Below are positions 46,793 through 58,235 of a stretch of 64,000 nucleotides of DNA, piece after piece (position 1 is the first letter of the stretch; each line of letters begins with the position of its first letter). Source of the DNA: Amphiduros pacificus. Taxonomy: Eukaryota > Annelida > Polychaeta > Phyllodocida > Hesionidae. The notes beneath the pieces are model-generated. The model was given only the letters and a program-made list of their open reading frames with translations. It was not told where the DNA came from and ran no database searches. A program made the position numbers and the translations under genes. The DNA lies in assembly GCA_949316495.1 (NCBI GenBank), contig OX439009.1, forward strand, positions 12,985,201-13,049,200. The letters are read 5' to 3'.

Positions 46793-49700
46793 GCGCCACT
46801 CCACTCCGTTCCGTTTGTTGTTTTGCTGTTCTACATTTATGTTGGACAGTAGTGCAGTTATACACACTCACATGAATCAGGATAAGTATTGTGTAAAGGG
46901 CACAATCAGCATAACATAGACTATTTGTAGTATCTCCCAGTGACTTTTCTACCCCAATACTCAGTATACCAGCAGTAATCATGGCAACTAAAGCTCCCAA
47001 GCAGTGGCAATTGACAAAAGAAGAGACAATAAACTACTTTGAAAATTGGAGGCAAAATTTATTGTACATCCTCTCACTAGATAATAATTTTGCCACATTC
47101 CTGGACCCAGAGTTTACCTGGCACAAGAAAACCGCAGCAGCCCCCCTGCGTGGTTTTACTGATGATGGTGCTGACGTGGCCAATAGGCGAACTGCTGTCC
47201 AGAAAAATACCCAACTGGACTTGATGCTGGGTCAGATAGCTAACTATTGCAGTGTCATCTCAAGAAACACCATAATAAAGTCCTCCACCAGCCTCAACAG
47301 CATATGGCAATCTATCAGAGAGCATTATGGTTTTCAAGCCACAGGGGGACACTTTTTAGACCTAGCCAGTATCAAACTGGAGGCAGGCGAAAAACCAGAG
47401 GATTTGTATCAGCGCATTCTCGCCTTCTTTGATGACAATCTGTTAACAGCTGATGGGGGTATGGTGCATCATGGAGTGCGTGTAGCCGAGGATGAGGACC
47501 TCACTCCCACATTGGAGAACACAATCACCTACATGTGGCTCCACCTCGTCCATCCCGGGTTGCCGCTCCTTGTCAAACAGCGGTATGGTGCCGAACTCCG
47601 CAATCGCACATTAGCATCGCTGAAATCCGAGATTTCTCAGGCATTGTCATCACTGCTAGACGAGCTTCACACGTTGGAAGATACAAAAGCCATGCGCGCA
47701 TCTGCCTCCAACTTCAATAGGCGATTTGTGTCTGGTACCAGCAAACCTACCACATTCCAAAAAGGGAAAAACACTACACGGTCATGTGTATTGTGCAAAG
47801 CTGCTGGCCGGGTGCATCACACTCACTTCATCAGTGGATGCAGGTATCTCCCAGAACCTGATCGTCAAGCCATAGCCCGCACCCGCTATGTGGGAGATTG
47901 TGATGACGAGGTGATGGATGATGACCTATATGATGATGCGGAGCCCGACGAGGTGCTCCCCAACCCTGTATCTCACCGGGTTAGTGTGGTCCAATCTCCA
48001 GTTTTGAATGCCTACTACAAGCATCACCCAGTTAGACTTACTATTGATACAGGTGCTACCACGAATATGGTCAGTGCAAATGTGGCCAGAGCTATTGGCC
48101 TGCATATCACCCCAGCCACTCAAATGGCACATCAGGCAGATGGTGTCACACCTTTGGATGTAGTTGGAGAGACTCATTGTGAGTTAACGAGGGACAGTCA
48201 CGTCTTCGTGCTTGATGCATTGTTGGTTGACAAGTTGGATGTAGAGGTATTGGCAGGAAATCCCTTCCTGGAGCTGAATGATGTAGGTACCCGCTCAGCC
48301 TTGCGCCAGATTACCATTAACGGCTCAGAGGTGATACAGTATGGGTCATCCCGCAGGAAATCCGCTGCAGTGCGTCGCACACAGGCAACTGTCCTCAGCC
48401 CTGCTTGTCAGTCTGTCATTCTCCCTGGTGAGTTCCTTCAACTGTCTACTCCCAAAGACGCCACCCCCGACATTGAGTGGGCACTGGAGCCCAGATACGA
48501 TTGCCCATCAAATATGAGTGTCAAGCCCGAAAAAGCATGGCCCCCGGCGCAGTTGGTGACTTCAGTGGGTCACAATATACGTCTCTGCAACAACACTGAT
48601 GACGCAGTACGCATAAATAAACATGAGCATGTGTGTCAAATCAGGTCTACTGTGTCTGCTAGTGAGGAGCGCAGTGGCGGCCAAAATGCGCCACCGATGA
48701 GCACGGGAGCTGTTCAACCTGTCTCTTCCGCTGATCAAGTGACTGTTGACCCAGGTAATAATCTGCCAGAACATATCCGGGATGAGTTTCGTCGGGTGAA
48801 TCAACAGTTCAACCATGTATTCAGTTCCAAAATTCCAAAGTACAATGGGGCCAGTGGTGATATCAAAGGAGTAGTGAATATGGGGCCGACTCTACCGCCT
48901 CAGCGCAAGGGCAGGCTGCCCTCATACAACCATGAGGCCATGCAGGAGTTACAGAACAAGTTTGACGAACTGGAAAGTGCTGGCATTTTTGCCAAACCAG
49001 AGGATGTAGGGGTGAATGTTGAATATCTCAATATGTCATTCTTGGTCAGGAAACCAAATGGGGGAAAACGACTGGTAACTTCTTTTGCTGAGATAGGCCA
49101 ATATGCAAAGCCCTCGCCCTCACTTATGCCCAATGTAGATGCAGTATTGACCGATATCGGGAGATGGAAGTACCTAATAGTTACCGACCTGCTGAAATCT
49201 TTCTATCAGATACCATTAGCAAAGGCTTCAATGAAATTTTGCGGAGTAGTTACCCCATACAAGGGTGTACGGGTCTACACCCGGTGTGCAATGGGCATGC
49301 CGGGCTCCGAGACCTGTCTGGAGGAGCTCATGTCACGAGTCATGGGTGGTCTCATCGCGGAGGGCTGTGCAGCCAAGATAGCGGACGATCTCTATGTGGG
49401 CGGGGACACTCCTGAAGAGTTGCTTGCAAATTGGGTCAGAGTCTTGGAACAGATGAGCGACAACAATCTTGGCTTTAATGGCGCCAAAACCGTCATACAC
49501 CCTACGTCAGCAACCATCCTAGGCTGGCTCTGGTCAGCGGGTACACTCAGTGCGACCCCACACAAAATTGCTGCATTGTCCGTGGTTGAGCCGCCCACAA
49601 CAGTGACCGGTCTCCGCTCCTTTATTGGGGCATGCAAGGTCCTTAGTCGTGTCTTGAGGGGTTACTCTCAGTTCCTGGAGCCATTGGACCGTGCCATTGC

Positions 49701-52365
49701 AGGAAAAGTATCAAAAGACAAAATTGTGTGGTCGTCGGAGCTCTTACATGACTTTCAAATGGCACAGAAGGCCCTGCAAGATAACAAGGTGATCACCCTA
49801 CCTCATCCTCGAGATACCCTGTGGATAGTGACTGATGCATCTGGGAAGCATGGAGGTTTGGCTGCCACACTGTACGCACTCAGGGGTGAGAAATTACTTC
49901 TATGTGGCTTTTTCAGTGCAAAACTCAAGGATTATCAAGCAAAGTGGCTGCCATGTGAGCTGGAGGCTCTTGCTATCTCAGCAGCTGTCAAGCACTTCTC
50001 TCCATATGTTGTGCAATCTGTGCAACCAGTGCAGGTGCTGACCGACAGTAAGCCCTGTGTCCAGGCTTATTCCAGGCTTCTTCGTGGGGAATTCTCTGCC
50101 AGTGCTCGAATCACTACTTTCCTGACAGCAATCAGTCGGTACGGCATACAGGTCAGACATATTGCAGGTGTCTCCAGCCTTCCCTCAGATTATGCTAGCA
50201 GAAGCCCGGTAGAGTGTATCAGTCAGTCATGCCAGGTGTGCAAGTTCGTCAGTGAGACAAGTGAGTCAGCAGTCAGAGGTCTCTCTGTCAAGGATGTCAC
50301 TGAGGGCAGTGTGAGGATGCCATTTACCAGCAGGGTTGCATGGCTCGCGACACAAAGGGAGTGTTCAGATTTGAGACGGACCCATTCTCATCTCACACAA
50401 GGGACCAGGCCCTCCAAAAAGGTGACAAAAATCCCTGATGTGAAACGCTATCTCAGGCAAGTCAAAGTAGCACATGATGGAGTACTAGTGGTCAGGTCGG
50501 ATCTGCCATTCCAGCCAAGCAGAGAGCGAATAGTGGTTCCCAGATCAGTAGTGGACGGATTACTAACTGCGATTCATATCAGGTTCAACCATCCTGCACA
50601 AAGTCAAATCAAACAGGTTTTCAACCGTTATTTCTTTGCTCTAGACATTGAGAAGGCTACCAGTACCGTGAAGTCATCATGCCATCACTGTGCGTCTCTC
50701 AAATCAACTCCAACGCATCTCTACCCTCAGAGCACAAGTGAGCCACCAGATGTGATTGGGATCTCATTCGCCGCTGATGTCATGAAACGGTACAGGCAGT
50801 TAGTACTGGTTCTGCGTGAATCTGTTTCATCCTATACTCTGACTGACTTCATTGATTCTGAGACTCACACCTGTCTGAGAGATGCCATCATCACACTTTG
50901 TGCCCAAGTACGTCCTCTTGGTGAGAACAGTGCTCATATCCGAGTCGACCCAGCCCCTGGACTGAAAGCCCTTCAAAATGACCCAATATTTATGCAACAT
51001 GGAATCAGGTTGGAGATTGGCAGGGAGAAGAATGTGAACAAGAATCCTATTGCGGAGCGTGCCATTCAGGAGCTTGGGCTTGAGTGTCTTCACATGTCTC
51101 CCAGTGGTGGACCACTGTCCAAAGTGACCCTTGCCCTTGCTACAGCGAACATGAATGCCAGGATCCGTCAAGGCGGTCTGTCTGCTAGAGAGGTTTGGAC
51201 GCAAAGGGACCAGATTACTGGGGAGCAGCTACCCATTGATGACCGCCAACTCATACTCCAAAAGCACTTGAGTCGGGCCTACAGTCATGGGCCTAGCTCT
51301 CAGTCCAAGAACCATGGAGCATCAGTGCCACCTGGTGTCAGTTGCCCGAGTGTGGGAGATTTAGTCTACTTGAAGGGTGACAGGGATAAAACCAAGGCAA
51401 GGGAGAAGTATATGGTGGTGGCTGTGTCAGATGACTATTGTCAAGTGCGGAAATTTATTAAGTCCCAGTTCCGATCAAAGACATACGATGTCAGGGTGGA
51501 GGATTGCTACCCTATCCAAGCTACCACACTTGAGAGATTTGTGCCTGGTCCAATCCGTGGCCTGGACAATGTCTTGGATAACAGGCCTGCCATGCCATTG
51601 CTGCCTCAACAGTCTGATGACAGATCCATCGCACCACCCCCGGATCCACCCGGTGCTATAGTGGATCCTCCGCAGCCTCTGTTTGGCGGGTCGCCTTCCC
51701 GTCCTCCAGACCCTGGTGTCGTTGAGACAGATGTGCAACAGGATGAACAGAACATAAATGATCCTATGGATAGTGTACAAATTAACAGTTTTGACGGTGC
51801 ACCAAAAGACAGTATTAGCGTTGCACCACAGGAGTCTGCCTTACCGGCACCACGCAGATCCACACGTTCAAGGAAGAAACCTGCTTGGCAGAATGAAAGT
51901 TGGATTATGGAGTAACCAATAATTTTTAAGGCCATAATAATGCCTTTAGAAATGGTGTGAGCTTAGCGCCGCCAAATATCATGATTTGTGTTATTCAATA
52001 CTTGATGTGTGTTTTATGTGGATACTGACAGAAATTGATATCATATTGTGGATACTGACAGGACTTGATATCATTTTGTACATGTGTGTATACAACTGCT
52101 TCACATTGCGACATATTATCTATGACATTGTGACTTTTTGTTTAATGACCATGTTATTTCATACATCCAAACTATGTACAATTCAATTGACATTATTACT
52201 ATATTATCACTTTTCTTACAAGTGTAGATATTTATAGTTTCTCATATATTGACATTTGTTCAACCAGCTAAATTTAATTTTGATAAATAAGAGATAAATA
52301 AGAGGGGTGCTGCGCCACTCCACTCCGTTCCGTTTGTTGTTTTGCTGTTCTACATTTATGTTGGA
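46793..52365 (+). mobile_element. LTR-class retroelement, probably Ty3/Gypsy-like
   Basis: A single gag-pol region is bracketed by an identical 54-bp direct repeat, GCGCCACTCCACTCCGTTCC..., at 46793-46846 and 52312-52365. Full-length LTRs could not be outlined; the 54-bp repeat may be all that is shared. Domain order is gag, protease, reverse transcriptase, RNase H, integrase, which fits Ty3/Gypsy; BEL/Pao is less likely. The identity of the end repeats and the open coding part suggest a young copy. The coding part looks whole. Confidence 0.75.
46981..51915 (+). CDS. Gag-pol polyprotein of the LTR-class retroelement
   Basis: One continuous frame of 1644 codons. Parts in order, by approximate residue: gag 1-330 with a zinc-knuckle-like C/H cluster near 270-290; aspartic protease near 355 (DTGAT); reverse transcriptase 640-860 with its ADD box near 800; RNase H near 950-1080 (TDASG); integrase with an HHCC zinc-binding region near 1200-1240 and a DDE core near 1265-1375; a GPY/F-like module near 1455-1500; and a proline-rich tail. 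Gag and pol share one frame, as in some Gypsy and most BEL elements. The coding part looks whole. Confidence 0.88.
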   Translation: MATKAPKQWQLTKEETINYFENWRQNLLYILSLDNNFATFLDPEFTWHKKTAAAPLRGFTDDGADVANRRTAVQKNTQLDLMLGQIANYCSVISRNTIIKSSTSLNSIWQSIREHYGFQATGGHFLDLASIKLEAGEKPEDLYQRILAFFDDNLLTADGGMVHHGVRVAEDEDLTPTLENTITYMWLHLVHPGLPLLVKQRYGAELRNRTLASLKSEISQALSSLLDELHTLEDTKAMRASASNFNRRFVSGTSKPTTFQKGKNTTRSCVLCKAAGRVHHTHFISGCRYLPEPDRQAIARTRYVGDCDDEVMDDDLYDDAEPDEVLPNPVSHRVSVVQSPVLNAYYKHHPVRLTIDTGATTNMVSANVARAIGLHITPATQMAHQADGVTPLDVVGETHCELTRDSHVFVLDALLVDKLDVEVLAGNPFLELNDVGTRSALRQITINGSEVIQYGSSRRKSAAVRRTQATVLSPACQSVILPGEFLQLSTPKDATPDIEWALEPRYDCPSNMSVKPEKAWPPAQLVTSVGHNIRLCNNTDDAVRINKHEHVCQIRSTVSASEERSGGQNAPPMSTGAVQPVSSADQVTVDPGNNLPEHIRDEFRRVNQQFNHVFSSKIPKYNGASGDIKGVVNMGPTLPPQRKGRLPSYNHEAMQELQNKFDELESAGIFAKPEDVGVNVEYLNMSFLVRKPNGGKRLVTSFAEIGQYAKPSPSLMPNVDAVLTDIGRWKYLIVTDLLKSFYQIPLAKASMKFCGVVTPYKGVRVYTRCAMGMPGSETCLEELMSRVMGGLIAEGCAAKIADDLYVGGDTPEELLANWVRVLEQMSDNNLGFNGAKTVIHPTSATILGWLWSAGTLSATPHKIAALSVVEPPTTVTGLRSFIGACKVLSRVLRGYSQFLEPLDRAIAGKVSKDKIVWSSELLHDFQMAQKALQDNKVITLPHPRDTLWIVTDASGKHGGLAATLYALRGEKLLLCGFFSAKLKDYQAKWLPCELEALAISAAVKHFSPYVVQSVQPVQVLTDSKPCVQAYSRLLRGEFSASARITTFLTAISRYGIQVRHIAGVSSLPSDYASRSPVECISQSCQVCKFVSETSESAVRGLSVKDVTEGSVRMPFTSRVAWLATQRECSDLRRTHSHLTQGTRPSKKVTKIPDVKRYLRQVKVAHDGVLVVRSDLPFQPSRERIVVPRSVVDGLLTAIHIRFNHPAQSQIKQVFNRYFFALDIEKATSTVKSSCHHCASLKSTPTHLYPQSTSEPPDVIGISFAADVMKRYRQLVLVLRESVSSYTLTDFIDSETHTCLRDAIITLCAQVRPLGENSAHIRVDPAPGLKALQNDPIFMQHGIRLEIGREKNVNKNPIAERAIQELGLECLHMSPSGGPLSKVTLALATANMNARIRQGGLSAREVWTQRDQITGEQLPIDDRQLILQKHLSRAYSHGPSSQSKNHGASVPPGVSCPSVGDLVYLKGDRDKTKAREKYMVVAVSDDYCQVRKFIKSQFRSKTYDVRVEDCYPIQATTLERFVPGPIRGLDNVLDNRPAMPLLPQQSDDRSIAPPPDPPGAIVDPPQPLFGGSPSRPPDPGVVETDVQQDEQNINDPMDSVQINSFDGAPKDSISVAPQESALPAPRRSTRSRKKPAWQNESWIME

Positions 52366-53130
52366 TCGTTCCGGGCCTGTCCGGATCGGGGTTCAAGTTG
52401 CAATACATGTGTTCAAACAGACCAGCTTTGTTGTCATTGTTTGGGAACATCAATTAACGAGGTGTGCAAGTACAGGTGAGTTGTTTACTTCGAGCTATTT
52501 GAGCTACGTTAAGCTGACAAGCTGAACTCACTATTTTCTTATTTATCATGTACATGGATGTTCTCAGTGTCGAATTTAACTTGCATAAGGTTTATGTGAT
52601 TTGCATATAACATAATACACAGTGGTACCTTACAGATCTTGCGATGTTTGTAGATTATTATCCCTGTGTTATTATGTTTAATAATGGCGGACGCTACCAA
52701 GCCGGTATAAATCCAACAAAAACGAAAAGTTTTTTGCACGAATCGGGTAGTGGTTATAGTCGATGTTAGTAGATAATTTTCCGATTTAATCTCGATATTA
52801 CCGATGTTTATGGCAGGTTTTGATAAGAAATCGGGTCTTAATCAAAAACACCACTGACCACCTCGACGCGCGCGCATTCCTCATCGATATAACCTTGGAA
52901 TATCAAATTACATCTTCTAACATCAATATGTCTGCATGATACAATGTGTGTGAACTTTGTTATTCACTATTCACAGTTCATTATTCAATTTTTTTTCTAA
53001 ATTTATAGTAGACTATGTCAACTTGTCAAATTTCAAAAATTGTGTTCCAAATATCACCGTGCTAGATTTTGTGCCATATTATGTAAAAGGAAATTATAAT
53101 AATAATAAAAACCAAAATATTATTTAAACA
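52366..53130. other. Spacer after the LTR-class element
   Basis: No convincing gene. A GTACAG/GTGAGT donor-like site occurs at about 52474, but no exon could be assigned. Confidence 0.4.
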
Positions 53131-53139
53131 TGGGGGAAA

Positions 53140-53450
53140 AACAAGTGCAGATCAATTCAAAAGTTACCAAATTTTGTATGCAGGTAAAGGGGGCATATTT
53201 TTTACAAAGGGTTTCCCTGGCACATTTAACAGTAGCAAGACGGCACCACTCAAAACTTTAAGTATTTGAAAAATTAACTAAATTGATCCTATCATTACAA
53301 GTGAAAAATAACTGGTGCAGGTCAATTCAAAGGCCACCAAATTTTGTATGAGGGTTAAGGGGGGGTCGCATGACGTTATTTATAAAGTGTTTCCCCGGCA
53401 CATTTAACCATAGGAAGATGGCACTGCTCAAAACTTTTAGTGTTTTCAGA
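53140..53450 (+). repeat. Diverged tandem duplication of about 168 bp
   Basis: GTGCAGATCAATTCAAAAG, ACCAAATTTTGTATG and GGCACATTTAACAGTAG blocks at 53145-53268 recur at about 53313-53446 with substitutions. Confidence 0.75.
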
Positions 53451-53679
53451 TTTAAATCTAAATATGAGTTTTGGCAAAAAAGAACTCTAAGACTTACTTT
53501 TTGCCACCACAATTATCTTACACAATATGTTTTTGTGAATAATTATGTAACTTGGTCACATTAACTTATTTTTAGGCAAAACTTCCAAAAATATGCTCAA
53601 GCTGATCTAGAATTTGATATTATGGATATGTAAAGTATATATATATATGTAAAGATTATTTGTTTGGTTGAATTTTTTA

Positions 53680-53990
53680 TGACTTCAGGTCAAGGTCAAG
53701 ACCAGCATCACTGTTCTTTTTATCAATTATGCTCTTTTGACTGTAATAATATAGGAATATTAATGTAAGTTGCCATATGTGATAGAACTGGGGTTGGCTA
53801 AGAGGAGTTATCAGTGACAGTGAACTATGTAAAGGCGAAATAGGATTTTGACATATGGTGATATTTCAAGGTCAAAGTAGCAAATTTCCAAAATCACATA
53901 TTTCAATATCTAACATAACATCAAATATCATGTATTGTCACACAATGCACACAATACAATTTGTTCATAACTTGGAGAATAATTTATGTA
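53680..53990 (+). repeat. Copy of the foldback-centre AGGTCA repeat
   Basis: GACTTCAGGTCAAGGTCAAG, then TTTCAAGGTCAAAGTAGC and TTGTTCATAACTTGGAGAA, and ATAATTTATGTAACT at the end, match the block at 39435-40060 with divergence. It is cut at 53994 by the 3' end of the second LINE. Confidence 0.65.
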
Positions 53991-53993
53991 ACT

Positions 53994-56235
53994 ATAATAA
54001 TAATAATAAAATTTATATAGCGCTGATACCAGACAAGTCTGTTCATAGTGCTGTGTTCAGGACATGTTTCCTGAAGAGATGCGTTTTCAGTCTACTCTTA
54101 AAGGGGGAAAGTGAGTTACAGGTCCTAATATCAACAGGGAAAGAGTTCCAGAGTCTGGGGTGATGGCTGAGAAGGCTCTATCACCCACAGTCTAAAGACG
54201 AGTCTTTGGGATTAAGAGGTAAGTTCCATCATTAGATCGAAGACACTGGTCTACCTTTTTAATTTGGAGTAGGTCACGCAAGTAAGGCGGCGCCTTACCG
54301 TTTGAGGCCTTCCAGGTCAAAAGGAGGAATTTGAAATCAATTCTTGCATGTACAGGAAGCCAGTGTAGTTCTTTCAATTTTCCTGATATATGATCACATT
54401 CCTGATCCTCCCTACTACAAGGGCTGCTGAGTTTTGCAGGTATTGTAGTTTCCTGATGTCAGACCTGGGAAGACCTGCAAGAAGACCATTTCCATAATCA
54501 AGAGCGAAAGTAACAAAAGCATGAGTTAATGTTATTGCCGTCTTCTCGTCTAGACATGGTCTAATTGCTGCTAAGTTCATAATGTATCCCTTTTTACACA
54601 TTTTCTTAATTTGTGCCTTCAAGTCCATATTGGAATTAAAGGTAATACCCAAGTCAATTATTGATTCAGATGACATAACTATCAGAAGCAGTACAAGGCC
54701 TGTCAGTACAAATTAGCATTTCCGTTTTGAGATCATTAATTTTCATATAATTTGAGATCAGGAAGGTTCTGACTTCACTGACACATTCTTCCAATTTGTG
54801 TCTACTCATGTCTACATGCTAACTGGAAGTGTGGTCTCCAGGAATGTAGATATGGGTATCATCAGCGTAAATGTGATAGTTGAGGCCATATTTGGCCAAG
54901 ATGTCAGCCAATTCGCACATGTAGATAGTGAAGAGTATGGGGGCCAGAACAGAGCCTTGTGGGACGCCATACTTTATGGGTCTCAGTGAAGACCTATGAG
55001 ATCCTACTTTGACACATTGTGTCCTGTTGCTGAGGTTTGACCAGATCCAAGACAGGGCCTTACCTCTACTATTGCATCTTGATTCCAATCAAAGGCAGCA
55101 GAGAGGTCAAGTAATAGTAGGATAACAGTCTCCCTATTGTCCAGATCTCTAAGGATGTCATTTTGCACTCTAAGTAGGGCGGCTTCAGTGCTGTGAATTT
55201 GTCAGTAAGGCCATTCCTTACAAGATGAGGAACCAATTGGTCAGCCACTGCCCTTTCTGTGAGCTTAGAAATATATTTCAGGTTAGAGTCTGGTCTATAG
55301 TTCTTCTCTATCAGTTCCAAGCCTGATTTTTTTCAGAAGGGATAGCAATTTTCATACTATCTGATACTACTGAATCAGTCAGTGATTTGTTTATGATGGC
55401 AGTAATTATTGGTAAGAGGTCATCAAGAAGGTCGAGCAGGAGCCAGGTTGGGATGGGGTAAAGCTCACATGATTTTTTAGCTGACCTCTTCACCAATTTC
55501 TGCACGTCAAATGGTGCGATGTCTGAGGGAGGAGGGACTGCATTGTTTGTAGTGTCACCTGGTGAGAGAAGGTGCACTGTCCATATCAGTGCGGATCTCT
55601 ATTTTATCAAGAAAGAAAGAAATTAAATTTTTCAGCTTGAGTGCTGTCACAGTCAGATTGAGGCATTGGTGTGTCTTTGTTTTTGTGCATGACTGTATCA
55701 ATGACATTTTATGCTTGTTTTCCTCAACAAGATTAGAGAAATAGTCAATTTGAGAAAACTTTAACAAGGAAGTATATCTACTTCTTTGTTCCTTGTCAAT
55801 ATGGAGTCCTGTCCTATTCATCTTTCTCTCAAACCTCCACTTGAGAGATCTTTCAAGCTTGAATTGATCAGACATCCAGGGTACAGGCTTGCGCTGAGAA
55901 ACCTTGGCACTTTTCCTAGGAGCATCTTTATCAATAAGTGATATAAGCTCCTTGTCATAGAAATCAACTATGTCATGCAGGTATAGGTTTTCCCATGTCG
56001 TCGAGTGACAGCTGAGGGATTTGTTATCGTCCTTTGGGATTTGAGATCAATGTCACGGTAGTTCCCATACCTCCTACTTGATCTTTCAGAAGGTTTAGGG
56101 GGAATAATGCCAAGGCATAGTCTAATCATCTTTTGATCAGATAAATACTCATTAACCAGGTGACTTGTTATAGTCTTGTTCCCTTTAAAAGTGATAATTA
56201 GGTATTGCATAATCTGTGGGTACGTCAATGTGAGT
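53994..56235 (-). mobile_element. CR1/L2-like LINE, second copy, 5'-truncated and decayed
   Basis: Same family as the LINE at 33706: 3' (ATT)n end next to AGCGCTATATAAATTTT, the tail HWLPVHARIDFKF, the reverse transcriptase blocks GVPQGSVLAPILFTIYM and YADDTHIYIPGDHTSS, the finger block YRPDSNLKYISKLTERAVAD, and the endonuclease end LIITFKGNK...YLSDQK. Open pieces in different frames (54192-54377, 54374-54676, 54819-55088, 55069-55320, 55311-55577, 55555-55875, 55968-56228) show at least six breaks. It is older than the first copy. Confidence 0.85.
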
Positions 56236-56559
56236 GATGAGGATGGGATCTGGTCACTGCCCTACTTAGCAACCCAAAAGATCATGGACCATTCCCATGT
56301 CCCTCGTGATTTGTGTTACATAAGCTTATGTAACCAGCAGTCATGGATCACAGGATCAATTCATCCCCCACCAAATTTCCTTGATATCATGCAACCTGCA
56401 TGAAATCAGAAACATTATTTCTGGAACATATAAAGAGATGCAAGCGTGAACTTCACCCCATGGGTTGATAGCTCTGCTGACTTGAATTAAAACACATGAA
56501 CTGAGATAAAGTGCAACAAGCAAAAGGTTATGGTTTTCCATACAAGATCCCAATTCGGT

Positions 56560-57950
56560 TTTGATGAGATATTCATTGTTATCAAAATTTGTGACCTTAA
56601 GGTTACTGCCTTAAGGTCAATGGATGCAAGGGCACCTTGTGGTTTGCAGGCATGCCAAATATTTAGTATCTTCTCCTTTAGGTATAAGTAGGCAAGATGT
56701 TGTATTTTCAATCTAACTCTATCTAATTTCCATCAGGCTCAGTTCTCTTCCCATTTTGTTATGATCTTTTTCAAAAATCTAATAGCTACATAGAAATATA
56801 AGCCTATGAGAATCAAGATAACAAGTTGGGGCCAAATTTGATATGTAACATGTATTTGATTGGTCAAAATCATCATCTGCTCAAGTCTGCTCTTGAAAAG
56901 GATTTAAATGATCATTTAGGACGAAATGTTCACTTGTAAACATTACGATAAGCATAGCCCTTAGGCCATTGATATATGTTTATTTTATTTAGTTGGTTTT
57001 CCATACAAGATCCCAATTCAGTTTTGATGTGATATTCATTGATATCTTGTTTATTATAACTGTGCATGGATTATGCTAATTATTTAGTTCATTTTGACAC
57101 AGCCTCTGTCCCTTACCAATGCAATGCAATGTAGTATGATGAGGCACAGCTATGTCATAAGGCATTTCTGTATACCAAGTTTTAATTTCCTCTGATAAGT
57201 GATTGTTGAGTTATGCTCCATACAAATTGTATGACCTTGAGGTCACTGCACTAAGGTCAATGGTGACATCACTATGGTGACAAGATTTGAAGAAATCTGA
57301 ATCTTTACCTCTATATAAAATCTGAAGCATAAATTACTGGTAGTTTTAAAGAAGATTTTAAAACATTGTGTTGATATATTACAGATATTAAGTACTTTTT
57401 ATTCAATTTTAATGGTTGAGATGTTGTGTGTACACAAATTTTAAATTCAAGGTCAATGTGTCAATGTGGTTGCTGAGATATGCTCAGTACAATATTTGTG
57501 ACCTCAAGGTCACTGCACTAAGGTCTATGGTGACATCACTAGGAATTGAAGGAATCTGAATCTGCACCTCTTTATCTACCTCTATATAAAATATGAAACA
57601 TATATCATTGGTAGTTTTGGAGAAAATTTTTATAAAAATGTTGATAGACAAACAGACGGATGGACAAACAGACTTTTTACCCACTCCTAAAGCTCTGCGA
57701 CTTATGACGACACACAGCAATGATGATACACAGCAATGACACAATACATTTCTGTATACCAAGAATTAATTTCCTGAGATATACTTCAATCAAAATTTGT
57801 GACCTCAAGGTCATGGTGACATCAATAAGATTTGAAGGAATCTGAATCTCAACTCTATATCTACCTATGTATAAAATTTAAAATATATACAGGTATTCCT
57901 GCTAGTTTTGGAGAAGAAATTTTCAAAGAAAATGTTGACAGATGGACGGT
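56560..57950 (+). repeat. Cluster of diverged AGGTCA-type dispersed repeats
   Basis: GTGACCTTAAGGTTACTGCC (56590), TGTATACCAAGTTTTAATTT (57171), GTGACCTCAAGGTCACTGCA (57498) and AAGTACTTTTTATTCAATTT (57388) match the repeats at 3870, 23603 and 28310. At least three overlapping copies are present. From about 56880 this zone also aligns with the intron before exon 2 of the ankyrin/cGAS-like gene. Confidence 0.65.
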
Positions 57951-58235
57951 CAGAAACATTTTCCCCACTCCTAAAGTTCTACAGCTTCAAAGAAGTCAGC
58001 AGAGCTGAAAGTGAAATAAGATGGCATTCCCCCTTATTATAATCAACCTATTTTTATAATACATATGCAATACTCGTTCAAGATATTTAGGTTATTATGT
58101 GAAAATGTTTCACAGAATTTTACCTTTTTAAAATATGTTTTACTGAAAATTGCAGATAGTTTGTTGTTGAACATTTTTACATGGTCTTAATGTTCATAAC
58201 TTTTCAAAATGCAAATTTACAATTTTCTATTTTAG

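Noticed and set aside
46793-46846. The 54-bp direct repeat as complete LTRs
   Set aside because: It is too short, and the flanking sequences on the two sides do not match. It is reported only as end repeats.
47247-51780. Other-frame and minus-strand ORFs across the gag-pol region
   Set aside because: They are short shadows of the 1644-codon frame without domains of their own.
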